Made by a program: the position numbers and the translations under genes. Positions 1 through 5,499 of a stretch of 12,971 nt of DNA are shown here, in pieces. The notes beneath the pieces were generated by a model. The model had not been told where the DNA came from. It did no database searches and saw only the letters and a list, made by a program, of their open reading frames with translations. Origin of the DNA: Oscillospiraceae bacterium (lineage in GTDB: Bacteria > Bacillota > Clostridia > Oscillospirales > Oscillospiraceae); assembly GCA_009776905.1 (NCBI GenBank), contig WRMX01000043.1, forward strand, positions 7,840 to 20,810, given 5' to 3'. Positions within the stretch are counted from its first letter, which is position 1, and each line of letters starts with the position of its first letter.

Positions 1-95
1 AATTTTGGCAACACCAGCTCTCCGCCGCCGAAGAAGGAACGCGATTTGATGGTTGGTACATTTGGGTCTCCATATTGCAGCCGTGGGTACTTCAT
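1..95 (-). CDS. 5' end of an unidentified gene, cut by the window edge
   Basis: The minus strand has an ATG at 95-93 preceded by AAGGAGG about ten bases upstream. The frame stays open to the window edge, giving about 31 residues that begin MKYPRLQYGDPNVPTIKSR and continue with a glycine-rich FFGGGELVLPK stretch. A well-formed promoter lies upstream at 141-169. This short N-terminus shows no signal peptide or membrane segment, and I do not recognise the family. It lies downstream of the merR-type gene on the same strand but has its own promoter, so it may or may not be a target of that regulator. The call as a real gene rests on the ribosome binding site and promoter. Confidence 0.6.
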   Translation of the reverse strand, partial: MKYPRLQYGDPNVPTIKSRSFFGGGELVLPK

Positions 96-140
96 ATGTG
101 GTTGTCCTCCTTAATTTGTTTCTTTAATTTATTTATGCGT

Positions 141-169
141 ATTCTATATTGGGGGAAGTAGAAAGTCAA
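141..169 (-). promoter_or_regulatory. Sigma-A type promoter for the truncated left-edge gene
   Basis: On the minus strand, TTGACT (164-169) is followed by a 17-base spacer and TAGAAT (141-146). The AAGGAGG ribosome binding site of the left-edge gene lies about 25 bases further downstream. The spacer contains a C-run. No clear MerR-type dyad with the usual 19-base spacer is seen, so control by the neighbouring MerR protein is not evident. Confidence 0.65.
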
Positions 170-195
170 CCATAAATACCATTCATGGCTCCTGT

Positions 196-323
196 TCACG
201 CCCTTACGCTCGGCAGACGTTTTTTTGCTTCCTCATCGCTCAGATGCGCATCCATGCGCATCTTCGCGCCGCTCCGCGCTACGCGGTCGGAAGCAAAACA
301 AACGTCTACCTCACCGGGCGTGA
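196..323. repeat. Nested inverted-repeat element of about 128 bp (MITE-like)
   Basis: The outer arms are TCACGCCC (196-203) and GGGCGTGA (316-323). The next arms are AGACGTTTTTTTGCTTCC (215-232) and GGAAGCAAAACAAACGTCT (289-307), complementary apart from one extra base. Inside is a perfect hairpin, AGATGCGCAT, CC, ATGCGCATCT (242-263), followed by a CGCG-CTA-CGCG hairpin (274-284). Together these could fold into a branched cruciform or RNA structure. The element ends 13 bases short of the stop codon of the merR-type gene and separates it from the left-edge gene. No transposase is encoded inside. It could be a non-autonomous mobile repeat, or a terminator or mRNA-stability structure. Confidence 0.6.
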
Positions 324-335
324 AATTGCAACCAT

Positions 336-1277
336 TCATGCGAAGTCCGTGGCGGGAGTGTTTTTTCGCCAGGCAGGCTCTTTTATGGCCTTTCGCTTCG
401 GCCTTGCCACAGCGACGCAAACCTGGACGAGAAACCTATCGGGATCGCCGGTGCAGATTTCATCGAACATATACATAGCAAGCACGGGGCCTGTCAAAGT
501 CAGAGACTTTTCTTTTGTAAACGCAGCCATCCTCTCCGGCAAGTCGGCCATCTCGCTGTAGTACCCACGATTGAAACCAATCAGATAAAAGCCCTCCTTC
601 CTGACGCTGTTGCCCATGGGGTCTATCGTGAAGAAATGGTCAGGCAAGGAAGGGTGCGCCATGAACGAATCCATATCGTCCCAATACCCGCCGACAGGAA
701 ACGCGAGGTTGATATTTCTGCTGCTTGCTTGGTTGATGAAGGCCAATAAAGGATCGATAAATGTGTCGCCTTCTTCGTATTCATTGCGCGGCCAAAGGAT
801 ATACTCCTTATTATCTCTGTGCAGCACGGCAACGGCGTTCACATCCACATCGACCTCATCGACGCCTTCAATGGTGTCGCCTTCGCCCATCCGCTTGCCC
901 TTAACCGCCTTATACCCATTTGTGACGACCATGCCATAATTTATCAGTTCACGCCGTGTGTGTATGATTGCATATTTCTGCCGCAAGATGCGCATTTCCA
1001 TGTTCATTTGCTTTTCCTGCCTGTCCAGCAACTGTAGAATTCTGACGGGGCTGCGCTCTTTACGCAGCTCTGCTATCGTCCTGAGCGGCAAATTCAGATC
1101 CCCTAGCACGGTTATGAAGTTGAGCGACATCACTTGAGCAGGGGAATAATATCGGTAATTATTGTCCGGATTACGGATAGCCGGCGAAAAAAGACCGATT
1201 TTGTCATAGTACCGCAGCGTCGAAGTCTCTATGCCGGTGATTTTTGCAAATTCTTGAATGCTGTAAAACCCTTTCAT
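336..1277 (-). CDS. MerR-family transcriptional regulator with GyrI-like effector-binding domain
   Basis: The 313-residue protein begins with a MerR winged helix-turn-helix (residues 1-70). The signature YSIQEFAKITGIETSTLRYY leads into DKIGLFSP and YRYYS, followed by a long linking helix (about 75-115). Residues about 140-293 look like a GyrI-like, small-molecule-binding domain ending in MYMFDEICTGDPDRF and VQVCVAVA, as in BmrR-type multidrug sensors. MerR proteins of this type dimerise on a promoter and, on ligand binding, twist it to activate transcription. The start at 1277 has GGAGG nine bases upstream. No metal-binding cysteines typical of metal sensors are seen, so a drug-like or organic ligand is more likely. 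The last 20 residues are basic and lie beyond the usual domain end. They border the inverted-repeat element at 196-323, so the tail may have been altered by its insertion. The target gene is not known; the left-edge gene is one candidate. Confidence 0.85.
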   Translation of the reverse strand: MKGFYSIQEFAKITGIETSTLRYYDKIGLFSPAIRNPDNNYRYYSPAQVMSLNFITVLGDLNLPLRTIAELRKERSPVRILQLLDRQEKQMNMEMRILRQKYAIIHTRRELINYGMVVTNGYKAVKGKRMGEGDTIEGVDEVDVDVNAVAVLHRDNKEYILWPRNEYEEGDTFIDPLLAFINQASSRNINLAFPVGGYWDDMDSFMAHPSLPDHFFTIDPMGNSVRKEGFYLIGFNRGYYSEMADLPERMAAFTKEKSLTLTGPVLAMYMFDEICTGDPDRFLVQVCVAVARPKRKAIKEPAWRKNTPATDFA

Positions 1278-1340
1278 TACGATACCTCCATAAACAATAT
1301 TATCGCATTATTGCTATGTAATTTGATGAATAAATGATGA

Positions 1341-1430
1341 AGATTTCAACGTTTCAATAATTTTAATGCAGAGATTTCAACGTTTTGATAGTCTTGTTGT
1401 TGTTTCAACGTTTCAATAATTTTGTTGTTG
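1341..1430. repeat. Three TTTCAACG direct repeats upstream of the csoR promoter
   Basis: TTTCAACG occurs at 1344-1351, 1375-1382 and 1403-1410. In the first and third copies it extends to TTTCAACGTTTCAATAATTT. The centre spacings are 31 and 28 bases. TTGTTGTTG microrepeats lie between and after the copies. The array sits in the merR/csoR divergent intergenic region and ends at the -35 box of the csoR promoter. It could be an upstream binding array for a regulator of either gene. No protein can be assigned from sequence alone. Confidence 0.6.
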
Positions 1431-1456
1431 ACAAGGCAGCGAGACTTGTGTTATCT
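1428..1456 (+). promoter_or_regulatory. Sigma-A type promoter of the csoR/metal-ATPase operon
   Basis: A consensus TTGACA (1428-1433) is followed by a 17-base spacer and TTATCT (1451-1456). The predicted start of transcription is near 1463, just before the G-rich operator candidate. The near-perfect -35 box suggests a strong promoter that needs repression. Confidence 0.7.
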
Positions 1457-1468
1457 TATGGAGTATGA

Positions 1469-1496
1469 ATATAGGGGATAGGGGTATGGGCTATAT
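1469..1496. promoter_or_regulatory. Candidate CsoR operator with G-tracts
   Basis: ATATAG (1469-1474) and CTATAT (1491-1496) form an inverted pair enclosing GGGGATAGGGGTATGGG. CsoR/RcnR-family operators are known for G/C tracts flanked by AT-rich inverted ends. The position, just downstream of the predicted transcription start and 5' of the csoR gene, fits autoregulation. A separate perfect palindrome, TTCCATATGGAA, lies at 1508-1519 just before the ribosome binding site and could be a second site. The assignment is an inference from motif style and position. Confidence 0.5.
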
Positions 1497-1539
1497 ACTG
1501 CGGCGTATTCCATATGGAAATGTGTTTTAGGAGGTGGAT

Positions 1540-1818
1540 ATGATGAAACAGTGGATGGATTCAGATGCCGTCGTTAACCGGCTTAAACGGATCGAGGGGC
1601 AAGTGCGCGGCATCATCAAGATGATCGAAGAGGATAAGAGCTGCGAAGAAATATTGATACAGATCAGCTCAGTGAAATCCGCGCTGCATAAATCGGGGCA
1701 AGTCATTCTGGAGGGGCATTTGCAGCATTGCGTGCTGGATGGGATACGCGAGGGCAAGGAAGAAGAGACGATAAAAAAATTGACTTCCGCAATTGAGCAA
1801 TTTTCGCGGATAGTCTAA
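1540..1818 (+). CDS. csoR: CsoR-family metal-sensing transcriptional repressor
   Basis: The protein has about 93 residues and is all-helical, with the family core RLKRIEGQVRGIIKMIEED and then SCEEILIQISSVKSALHKSG. With ATG 1540 as start, Cys35, His60 and Cys64 match the Cys-His-(x3)-Cys ligand set of copper(I) sensors of the CsoR type, rather than the His-rich set of RcnR nickel/cobalt sensors. Apo-CsoR binds its operator as a tetramer and releases on metal binding. AGGAGGTG (1529-1536) serves ATG 1540 or ATG 1543. An upstream GTG at 1534 overlaps the ribosome binding site and is unlikely. The gene lies 108 bases upstream of a P1B-type ATPase on the same strand, presumably in one operon. The metal is most likely Cu(I), though the partner ATPase does not show the classic copper motifs. 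Confidence 0.9.
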   Translation: MMKQWMDSDAVVNRLKRIEGQVRGIIKMIEEDKSCEEILIQISSVKSALHKSGQVILEGHLQHCVLDGIREGKEEETIKKLTSAIEQFSRIV

Positions 1819-1888
1819 GTGGAGCGCGCGCTCTCATTTTGTCCATTGGGGATTATTGACGACATCGGCAGAGTTGTGCGGCGTCCCG

Positions 1889-1919
1889 GTTGTGGGCGTG
1901 GAACTCCCACGTGAGAGGT
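1889..1919 (+). promoter_or_regulatory. Small hairpin and ribosome binding site before the ATPase gene
   Basis: CGTGG and CCACG pair around AACTC just ahead of GAGAGGT (1913-1919), the likely ribosome binding site for the GTG start at 1927. The hairpin could adjust translation of the ATPase relative to csoR. There is no T-run, so it is not a classic terminator. Confidence is limited because the stem is only five base pairs. Confidence 0.3.
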
Positions 1920-1926
1920 ATTAGGT

Positions 1927-3786
1927 GTGATACAAAAAGTCAATGACTTTCTATCCGGTTTAATAATAACCGTTGTCGGCGGTGCGCTTCTTGTTGCAAG
2001 TTTGATACTTACATTGACAGCGACGAGAATTCCTGTCGATCCGGCTTGGGCTGCCGTAATTATATCAGGGTTGCCGATCGTGTATGCCGCGATCGAGGAA
2101 TTGTTTGCGGATAAGGCGGTGTCTTCCGAACTGCTGATCACCATTGCAATGATTGCGTCCATCGCCATCGGGGAGCTATTTGCCGCCGGCGAAATCGCGT
2201 TTATAATGGCTATCGGGGCAATCCTGGAGGACAAGACCATATCACGCGCGAAAAAAGGCTTGAAGAACCTTATAAGCCTGGCTCCGGCCGAGGGCAGAAA
2301 AATCGACGGAGGCAATGTGGAGTTCATTCCGATCGAACGCATCGTATGCGGAGATATCTTGCGAATACTTCCGGGCGAGGCGATTCCTGCCGATGGAGAG
2401 ATAATCGCCGGCGACACATCGGTCGATCAATCGATAATGACAGGGGAGTCCCTGCCGATAGACAAGACCGTCGGGGACGAGGTCTATTGCGGGACAATCA
2501 ACCGCTTTGGATCTATAGATATCAGATCTACTGCGGTGGGCGAGGATTCTTCGCTGCAAAAGCTGATCAAGCTCGTTTCGGATGCCGAGCACAACAAGGC
2601 GCCGATGCAGAGGGCCGTAGACAGATGGGCGTCATGGCTCGTCCCGGCGGCGCTCGTAATTGCAGCAGTCACATTGCTTGCGACGCGCGATATTGTGCGC
2701 GCGGTTACCGTGCTTGTCGTGTTTTGCCCATGCGCGCTGGTCCTTGCCACGCCGACATCGATCATGGCGGCAATAGGGCAGGCCACGAAGCACGGAGTTA
2801 TAATAAAGTCCGGTGATGCATTGGAGAGGATGGGGAAGATAGACACGGTGGCGTTTGACAAAACCGGGACATTAACGCATGGAAACCTCGTCATCAGCGA
2901 CATAGTAGTGCCTGATGGATCAATCTCCGAAGATGAGCTGCTGTCCATCGCAGTATCGGTGGAATCGCGCTCCGAACATCCGCTTGGCAAAGCAATAGTG
3001 GAATTTGCGAACGAGCGGGGGACAACATGGCAGCCCGCTCATGACTTTGAGATGGTGCCGGGCAGAGGAGTCTGTGCGATTGTAAGAGGGGAGAAGGTAT
3101 GTTGCGGCAGCGCGTCGTGGCTGCGAGCTCTTGGCGCTGCTTTTGGGGAAAAAGCCGATGCGGAGTTGGATAAGCTTCTGCAACAGGGGAAAGCAACGAT
3201 TGTGGTTTCTATTAAGAATCGGGTAACGGGCATTATAGCTCTTTCGGACACGCTGCGCCCATCGGTCAAAGATATGATAGGCGAGCTCGCTGATGTCAGA
3301 ACAAAGACGACTCTCCTAACGGGAGATCATATGCAGACTGCGCGACATTTCGCGGAAATGGCCGGCATTTCGGACGTGCATGCCGAATTGCTCCCGGCGT
3401 TGAAAGTCGATAAAATAAAGGAGCTCCAGCAACAGGGGCAGAATATTTGCATGATAGGGGATGGCGTCAATGATGCGCCAGCTCTGAAGACGGCGAATGT
3501 TGGCGTGGCGATGGGAGGCATGGGAAGCGATATTGCGGTGGATGCCGCCGATATTGCGTTGATGGGGGACGATATATCAAAAATCCCATATCTCAAGCGC
3601 CTGTCAAACGCAACCGTCAGGCTGATAAAAATCAATATCTCCCTTTCCATGTTTATAAATTTCGCGGCAATAATTCTTTCGATACTTGCGCTTTTGAATC
3701 CCGTCACGGGCGCGCTCGTCCATAATGCGGGTGCCGTGCTAGTCATCTTGAACGCCGCCTTGTTATATGATCGAAAATTTGTCTAA
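1927..3786 (+). CDS. P1B-type heavy-metal-translocating ATPase without N-terminal metal-binding domain
   Basis: The 619-residue membrane pump exports a heavy-metal ion at the cost of ATP. Visible motifs are the actuator loop TGES (172-175), the transmembrane metal site CPC (267-269), the phosphorylated Asp311 in DKTGT, the P1B hallmark His-Pro (351-352) and GDGVND (511-516). Membrane helices are visible at about 11-32, 40-56, 68-100, 235-280 and 570-612. No HMA domain or CxxC precedes the first helix, which explains the short length. By eye, the ZntA-type determinants Lys (helix 7) and Asp (helix 8) are both replaced by Asn (Asn578 and the Asn of HNAG, 599-602), and the copper-type MxxSS is absent. 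Selectivity is therefore open: Cu(I) is suggested by the csoR neighbour, while Zn/Cd/Mn-like is suggested by the HN-G motif. The start is GTG with GAGAGGT upstream; an in-frame stop at 1912 excludes a longer form. Confidence 0.92.
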   Translation: MIQKVNDFLSGLIITVVGGALLVASLILTLTATRIPVDPAWAAVIISGLPIVYAAIEELFADKAVSSELLITIAMIASIAIGELFAAGEIAFIMAIGAILEDKTISRAKKGLKNLISLAPAEGRKIDGGNVEFIPIERIVCGDILRILPGEAIPADGEIIAGDTSVDQSIMTGESLPIDKTVGDEVYCGTINRFGSIDIRSTAVGEDSSLQKLIKLVSDAEHNKAPMQRAVDRWASWLVPAALVIAAVTLLATRDIVRAVTVLVVFCPCALVLATPTSIMAAIGQATKHGVIIKSGDALERMGKIDTVAFDKTGTLTHGNLVISDIVVPDGSISEDELLSIAVSVESRSEHPLGKAIVEFANERGTTWQPAHDFEMVPGRGVCAIVRGEKVCCGSASWLRALGAAFGEKADAELDKLLQQGKATIVVSIKNRVTGIIALSDTLRPSVKDMIGELADVRTKTTLLTGDHMQTARHFAEMAGISDVHAELLPALKVDKIKELQQQGQNICMIGDGVNDAPALKTANVGVAMGGMGSDIAVDAADIALMGDDISKIPYLKRLSNATVRLIKINISLSMFINFAAIILSILALLNPVTGALVHNAGAVLVILNAALLYDRKFV

Positions 3787-3853
3787 TCGGTCGCAAACAC
3801 GGAGGCTATCATAAGGCTTTCATTCAATGTCAACCGGTTAACACAACGTGCAA

Positions 3854-3918
3854 GTAGGGGCTGGGCTTGCCCATCCCGTAACTCACCTGAAAACGGTCGA
3901 GGCAAGCCTCGCCCCTAC
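3854..3918. repeat. Inverted pair of GTAG-headed hairpins (BIME-like)
   Basis: On the plus strand GTAG (3854-3857) is followed by GGGCTGGGC, TT, GCCCATCCC. On the minus strand, starting at 3918, GTAG is followed by GGGCGAGGC, TT, GCCTCGACC. Each is a hairpin with a GTAG tetranucleotide at its 5' foot, and the two face each other across a linker. This is the layout of bacterial interspersed mosaic elements built from REP units. The pair sits between the convergent 3' ends of the ATPase gene and the SRAP gene. The stems differ from the GGGCGATT family at 5094-9898, but all share GTAGGGGC. The pair may also act as a bidirectional terminator or mRNA stabiliser. Confidence 0.7.
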
Positions 3919-3957
3919 ATGCCAATCAGGAATGGTTTTCTTGGCCTGTTGACATTG

Positions 3958-4001
3958 GTCATCCATTCTGAGGAAGCCTGTGCCCGAAGAATCTCGGCAC
4001 G
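3958..4001. repeat. Degenerate intergenic repeat with small hairpin
   Basis: The stretch contains CATTCTGAGGAAGC and then a bulged hairpin, TGCCCGA / TCGGCA. A related fragment, CATTCTGAGGGAGC, occurs at 11616-11629 after the Uma2 gene. Similar CATTCTGAG-type strings are widespread intergenic repeats in bacteria. Both copies here look like worn remnants, and nothing indicates a function. Confidence 0.35.
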
Positions 4002-4004
4002 CTT

Positions 4005-4586
4005 TTATGTAACCGCTGGTATTAGTTCCAACTCCGGGCCTGAGCGGTGCAAGGCGAAATCGAGAAAATTCGCATCGTTGATCCACGAATCCAACTCATC
4101 AGGCATGACGATTACAGGCATGCGGTCGTGTATGCCGGCAACAGTGTCGGATGCCGCGGTGGTGAGGATGACGAACGCGCTATAGGCGCTGCCGTCCGCG
4201 TCCTTGAAAATGTTGATCATTGCGGCCATGAACAAAACGTCGGTTTCCGGCATTCGCAGGAGGTACTTGTCTTTCTTTTTCTTCGAGCCTGTGCGGTCCC
4301 ATTCATAAAATCCGTTGGAAGGGACGATGCATCTGCGTTCCAACAACGGTTTACGGAACATTGTCTTTTCGAGCGCGGATTCTGCGCGGGCGTTGATTAT
4401 TACGCTCGCGTTTTTCCAATGGGGAAAGCCCCATTTCGCTGCGGCGATGCCGTCGCGCGTTATCAATGGGGCTGTGTTTGTCGGGAAGATCTCCCCTCGG
4501 GCGATGTTCAGCAGAGCCCCGGGGGCGTTGAGCTTCACAAGGTCTTCCTCATAGGTATCGTCTTCAAGCAAGTATCGTCCGCACAT
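4005..4586 (-). CDS. yedK: SRAP (YedK/HMCES) family abasic-site DNA-protein crosslinking protein
   Basis: The 193-residue protein matches the SRAP fold over its whole length. It begins MCGRY, so Cys2 becomes N-terminal after removal of Met and can form a thiazolidine crosslink with abasic sites in single-stranded DNA, shielding them during replication. Other family residues are visible: PTN (35-37), NARAES (65-70), NGFYEW with Glu95, and HDRMP with His153. These correspond to the active-site Asn, Glu and His of YedK. The start at 4586 is fixed by the need for Cys at position 2, and GAGAGGGGG lies upstream. The gene stands alone on the minus strand, behind an operator-like array of three 9-bp elements. 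It is convergent with the metal ATPase. Function by family is well supported; regulation is inferred. Confidence 0.93.
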   Translation of the reverse strand: MCGRYLLEDDTYEEDLVKLNAPGALLNIARGEIFPTNTAPLITRDGIAAAKWGFPHWKNASVIINARAESALEKTMFRKPLLERRCIVPSNGFYEWDRTGSKKKKDKYLLRMPETDVLFMAAMINIFKDADGSAYSAFVILTTAASDTVAGIHDRMPVIVMPDELDSWINDANFLDFALHRSGPELELIPAVT

Positions 4587-4622
4587 ACAATCGTGGCCCC
4601 CTCTCGAATGGCGTACTGGATT

Positions 4623-4675
4623 ATTATACGGAAATTTTCAACGATATTTTTCCGTATGGATTTTTTATACAGAAA
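4623..4675 (-). promoter_or_regulatory. Promoter region of the SRAP gene with three 9-bp operator-like elements
   Basis: ATACGGAAA (4626-4634), its exact inverse TTTCCGTAT (4649-4657) and ATACAGAAA (4667-4675, one mismatch) form an alternating array with centre spacings of 23 and 18 bases. The first element overlaps a TATAAT -10 hexamer on the minus strand (4623-4628), for which no good -35 box is visible. Such an arrangement suits a dimeric repressor or activator controlling the SRAP gene. It does not match the LexA boxes of Bacillus (CGAAC-N4-GTTCG) or Escherichia (CTGT-N8-ACAG). Confidence 0.45.
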
Positions 4676-4915
4676 AATCGCCTAAATTTTGTGTATAGGT
4701 TTCTGTTGCAAGTTTGTCTTGCGTGATTCTTGGATTCGAGAGTATTGCGTTCAGGATGATCGCACGTTTATTATCTATGCCATTATCTATGCCACTATCT
4801 ATGCCATTTGGCGTAGATGGCAACCGATTGGAGATCGTTTGTTTCTATCGCCTGCATCCGTCGATTGGACTGAGTTTCGTTTAAACGTACTATGTTGAAA
4901 CAGGCATTAGGCTAT
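4676..4915. other. Intergenic stretch with a 12-bp tandem repeat
   Basis: Together with the SRAP upstream region this gene-free stretch exceeds 300 bases. The only structure seen is a tandem repeat of ATTATCTATGCC, two perfect copies (4770-4793) and one with a single change (4794-4805). A 69-codon open frame on the plus strand covers it but has no ribosome binding site and no recognisable content. No promoter for it or RNA gene is evident. Confidence 0.4.
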
Positions 4916-5389
4916 TTATACATGATACACATCATCATTCCACAGCTCTGGGTTTTTGTCAATATATGCCCAAATGAGTTGATATTCTGCCTCGTTTCTG
5001 ATGATATGGTCATGGAAGGATTTTTGCCATATTGAAAGGCCTATTTGCTTTGATATATTTCTTTTTAATTGCTGAATGATAAATGATACGTTCGTAGGGG
5101 CGATTACTAATCGCCCATTGCAGAGCGTTATTATCAAATGGATATGATTAGGCATAATCACATATTTGTCAATTGACACATTTTCATAATGAGCAGGGAT
5201 TTCATTGATAGCGTTGTCTGTAATTTTACCATATTCACTTAATTCGACCGAGGCATCCGGGCGATTGGTAATCGCCCCTACGACCGATCCTAGCAATTCT
5301 TTCCTTTCTTTGACGCATAGGGTAATGAAGTATGATCCATCTGTACTGTAATTGTATCCTTCTAATCGATTTCTCTTTCTACTTTGCAT
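4916..5389 (-). CDS. IS200-like REP-associated tyrosine transposase (RAYT)
   Basis: The 157-residue protein is an HUH-family Y1 enzyme that nicks single-stranded DNA. It begins with the family signature RKRNRLEGYNYS, then SYFITLCVKERKELLG, then the catalytic histidines in MPNHIHLII (His82 and His84). WQKSFHDHIIRNEAEY follows, then IDKNPELW, with Tyr136 (or Tyr142) as the candidate nucleophile. RAYTs recognise REP hairpins with a 5' GTAG, and such hairpins lie inside and around this gene. Two of them (5094-5116 and 5259-5281) are translated in frame as NGRLVIAPT (91-99) and VGAITNRP (37-44), in places where the family normally has variable loops. The start at 5389 was chosen because family homology begins there. 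The open frame runs back to 5539, but that stretch is REP repeat and overlaps the restriction gene. Its ribosome binding site is weak (AACAGGT). Whether the enzyme is still active is unknown. Confidence 0.85.
   Translation of the reverse strand: MQSRKRNRLEGYNYSTDGSYFITLCVKERKELLGSVVGAITNRPDASVELSEYGKITDNAINEIPAHYENVSIDKYVIMPNHIHLIITLCNGRLVIAPTNVSFIIQQLKRNISKQIGLSIWQKSFHDHIIRNEAEYQLIWAYIDKNPELWNDDVYHV
5094..5116 (+). repeat. REP hairpin copy A, inside the RAYT gene
   Basis: GTAG (5094-5097) precedes GGGCGATT, loop ACT, AATCGCCC on the plus strand, that is, antisense to the RAYT gene. It is translated within the RAYT as part of NGRLVIAPTN, just after the HUH motif, and does not break the frame. 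It is the only copy with GTAG on the plus strand. Confidence 0.85.
5259..5281 (-). repeat. REP hairpin copy B, inside the RAYT gene
   Basis: On the minus strand GTAG (5281-5278) precedes GGGCGATT, loop ACC, AATCGCCC. Read with the RAYT gene it encodes VGAITNRP, inserted between LLGSV and the VELSEYGKI block of the family. The frame is kept. Confidence 0.88.
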
Positions 5390-5396
5390 ACCTGTT

Positions 5397-5499
5397 GGGC
5401 GATTGGTAATCGCCCCTACAATCTCCTTACGTTGGGCGATTATTAATCGCCCGTTGTTATGTTTTGCATACCTGTTGGGCGATTGGTAATCGCCCCTAC
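5397..5499 (-). repeat. Three-hairpin REP module 1, at the 3' end of the large restriction gene
   Basis: It contains hairpins C (5397-5415 with GTAG at 5419-5416), D (5434-5452, loop changed, no GTAG) and E (5477-5495 with GTAG at 5499-5496). The GTAG of E supplies the TAG stop codon of the 1,419-aa gene. C and E share 37 identical bases (5383-5419 and 5463-5499, 80 bases apart). That shared block includes the RAYT start codon context, so the module grades into the transposase gene. The module is about 92% identical by eye count (8 differences in 103) to module 2 at 9796-9898, with the same length and orientation. Confidence 0.9.

Noticed and set aside
196..420. 74-codon minus-strand frame over the inverted-repeat element
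   Set aside because: It overlaps the 3' end of the merR gene in another frame and mostly translates the repeat; no ribosome binding site was seen.
1815..2417. 200-codon minus-strand frame over the ATPase start
   Set aside because: It is antisense to the conserved actuator region and has no recognisable domain.
4623..4675. SOS (LexA) box upstream of the SRAP gene
   Set aside because: The elements match neither the Bacillus nor the Escherichia LexA consensus.
4047..4685. 212-codon plus-strand frame opposite the SRAP gene
   Set aside because: It is a shadow frame; the minus strand encodes a complete SRAP protein with all active-site residues.
4689..4898. 69-codon plus-strand frame with repeated IYAI residues
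   Set aside because: The repeated residues come from the 12-bp tandem repeat, and there is no ribosome binding site or family match.
5397..5499. CRISPR array
   Set aside because: The repeats are short palindromes with irregular spacing, some lie inside a gene, their flanks repeat too, and no cas genes are present.
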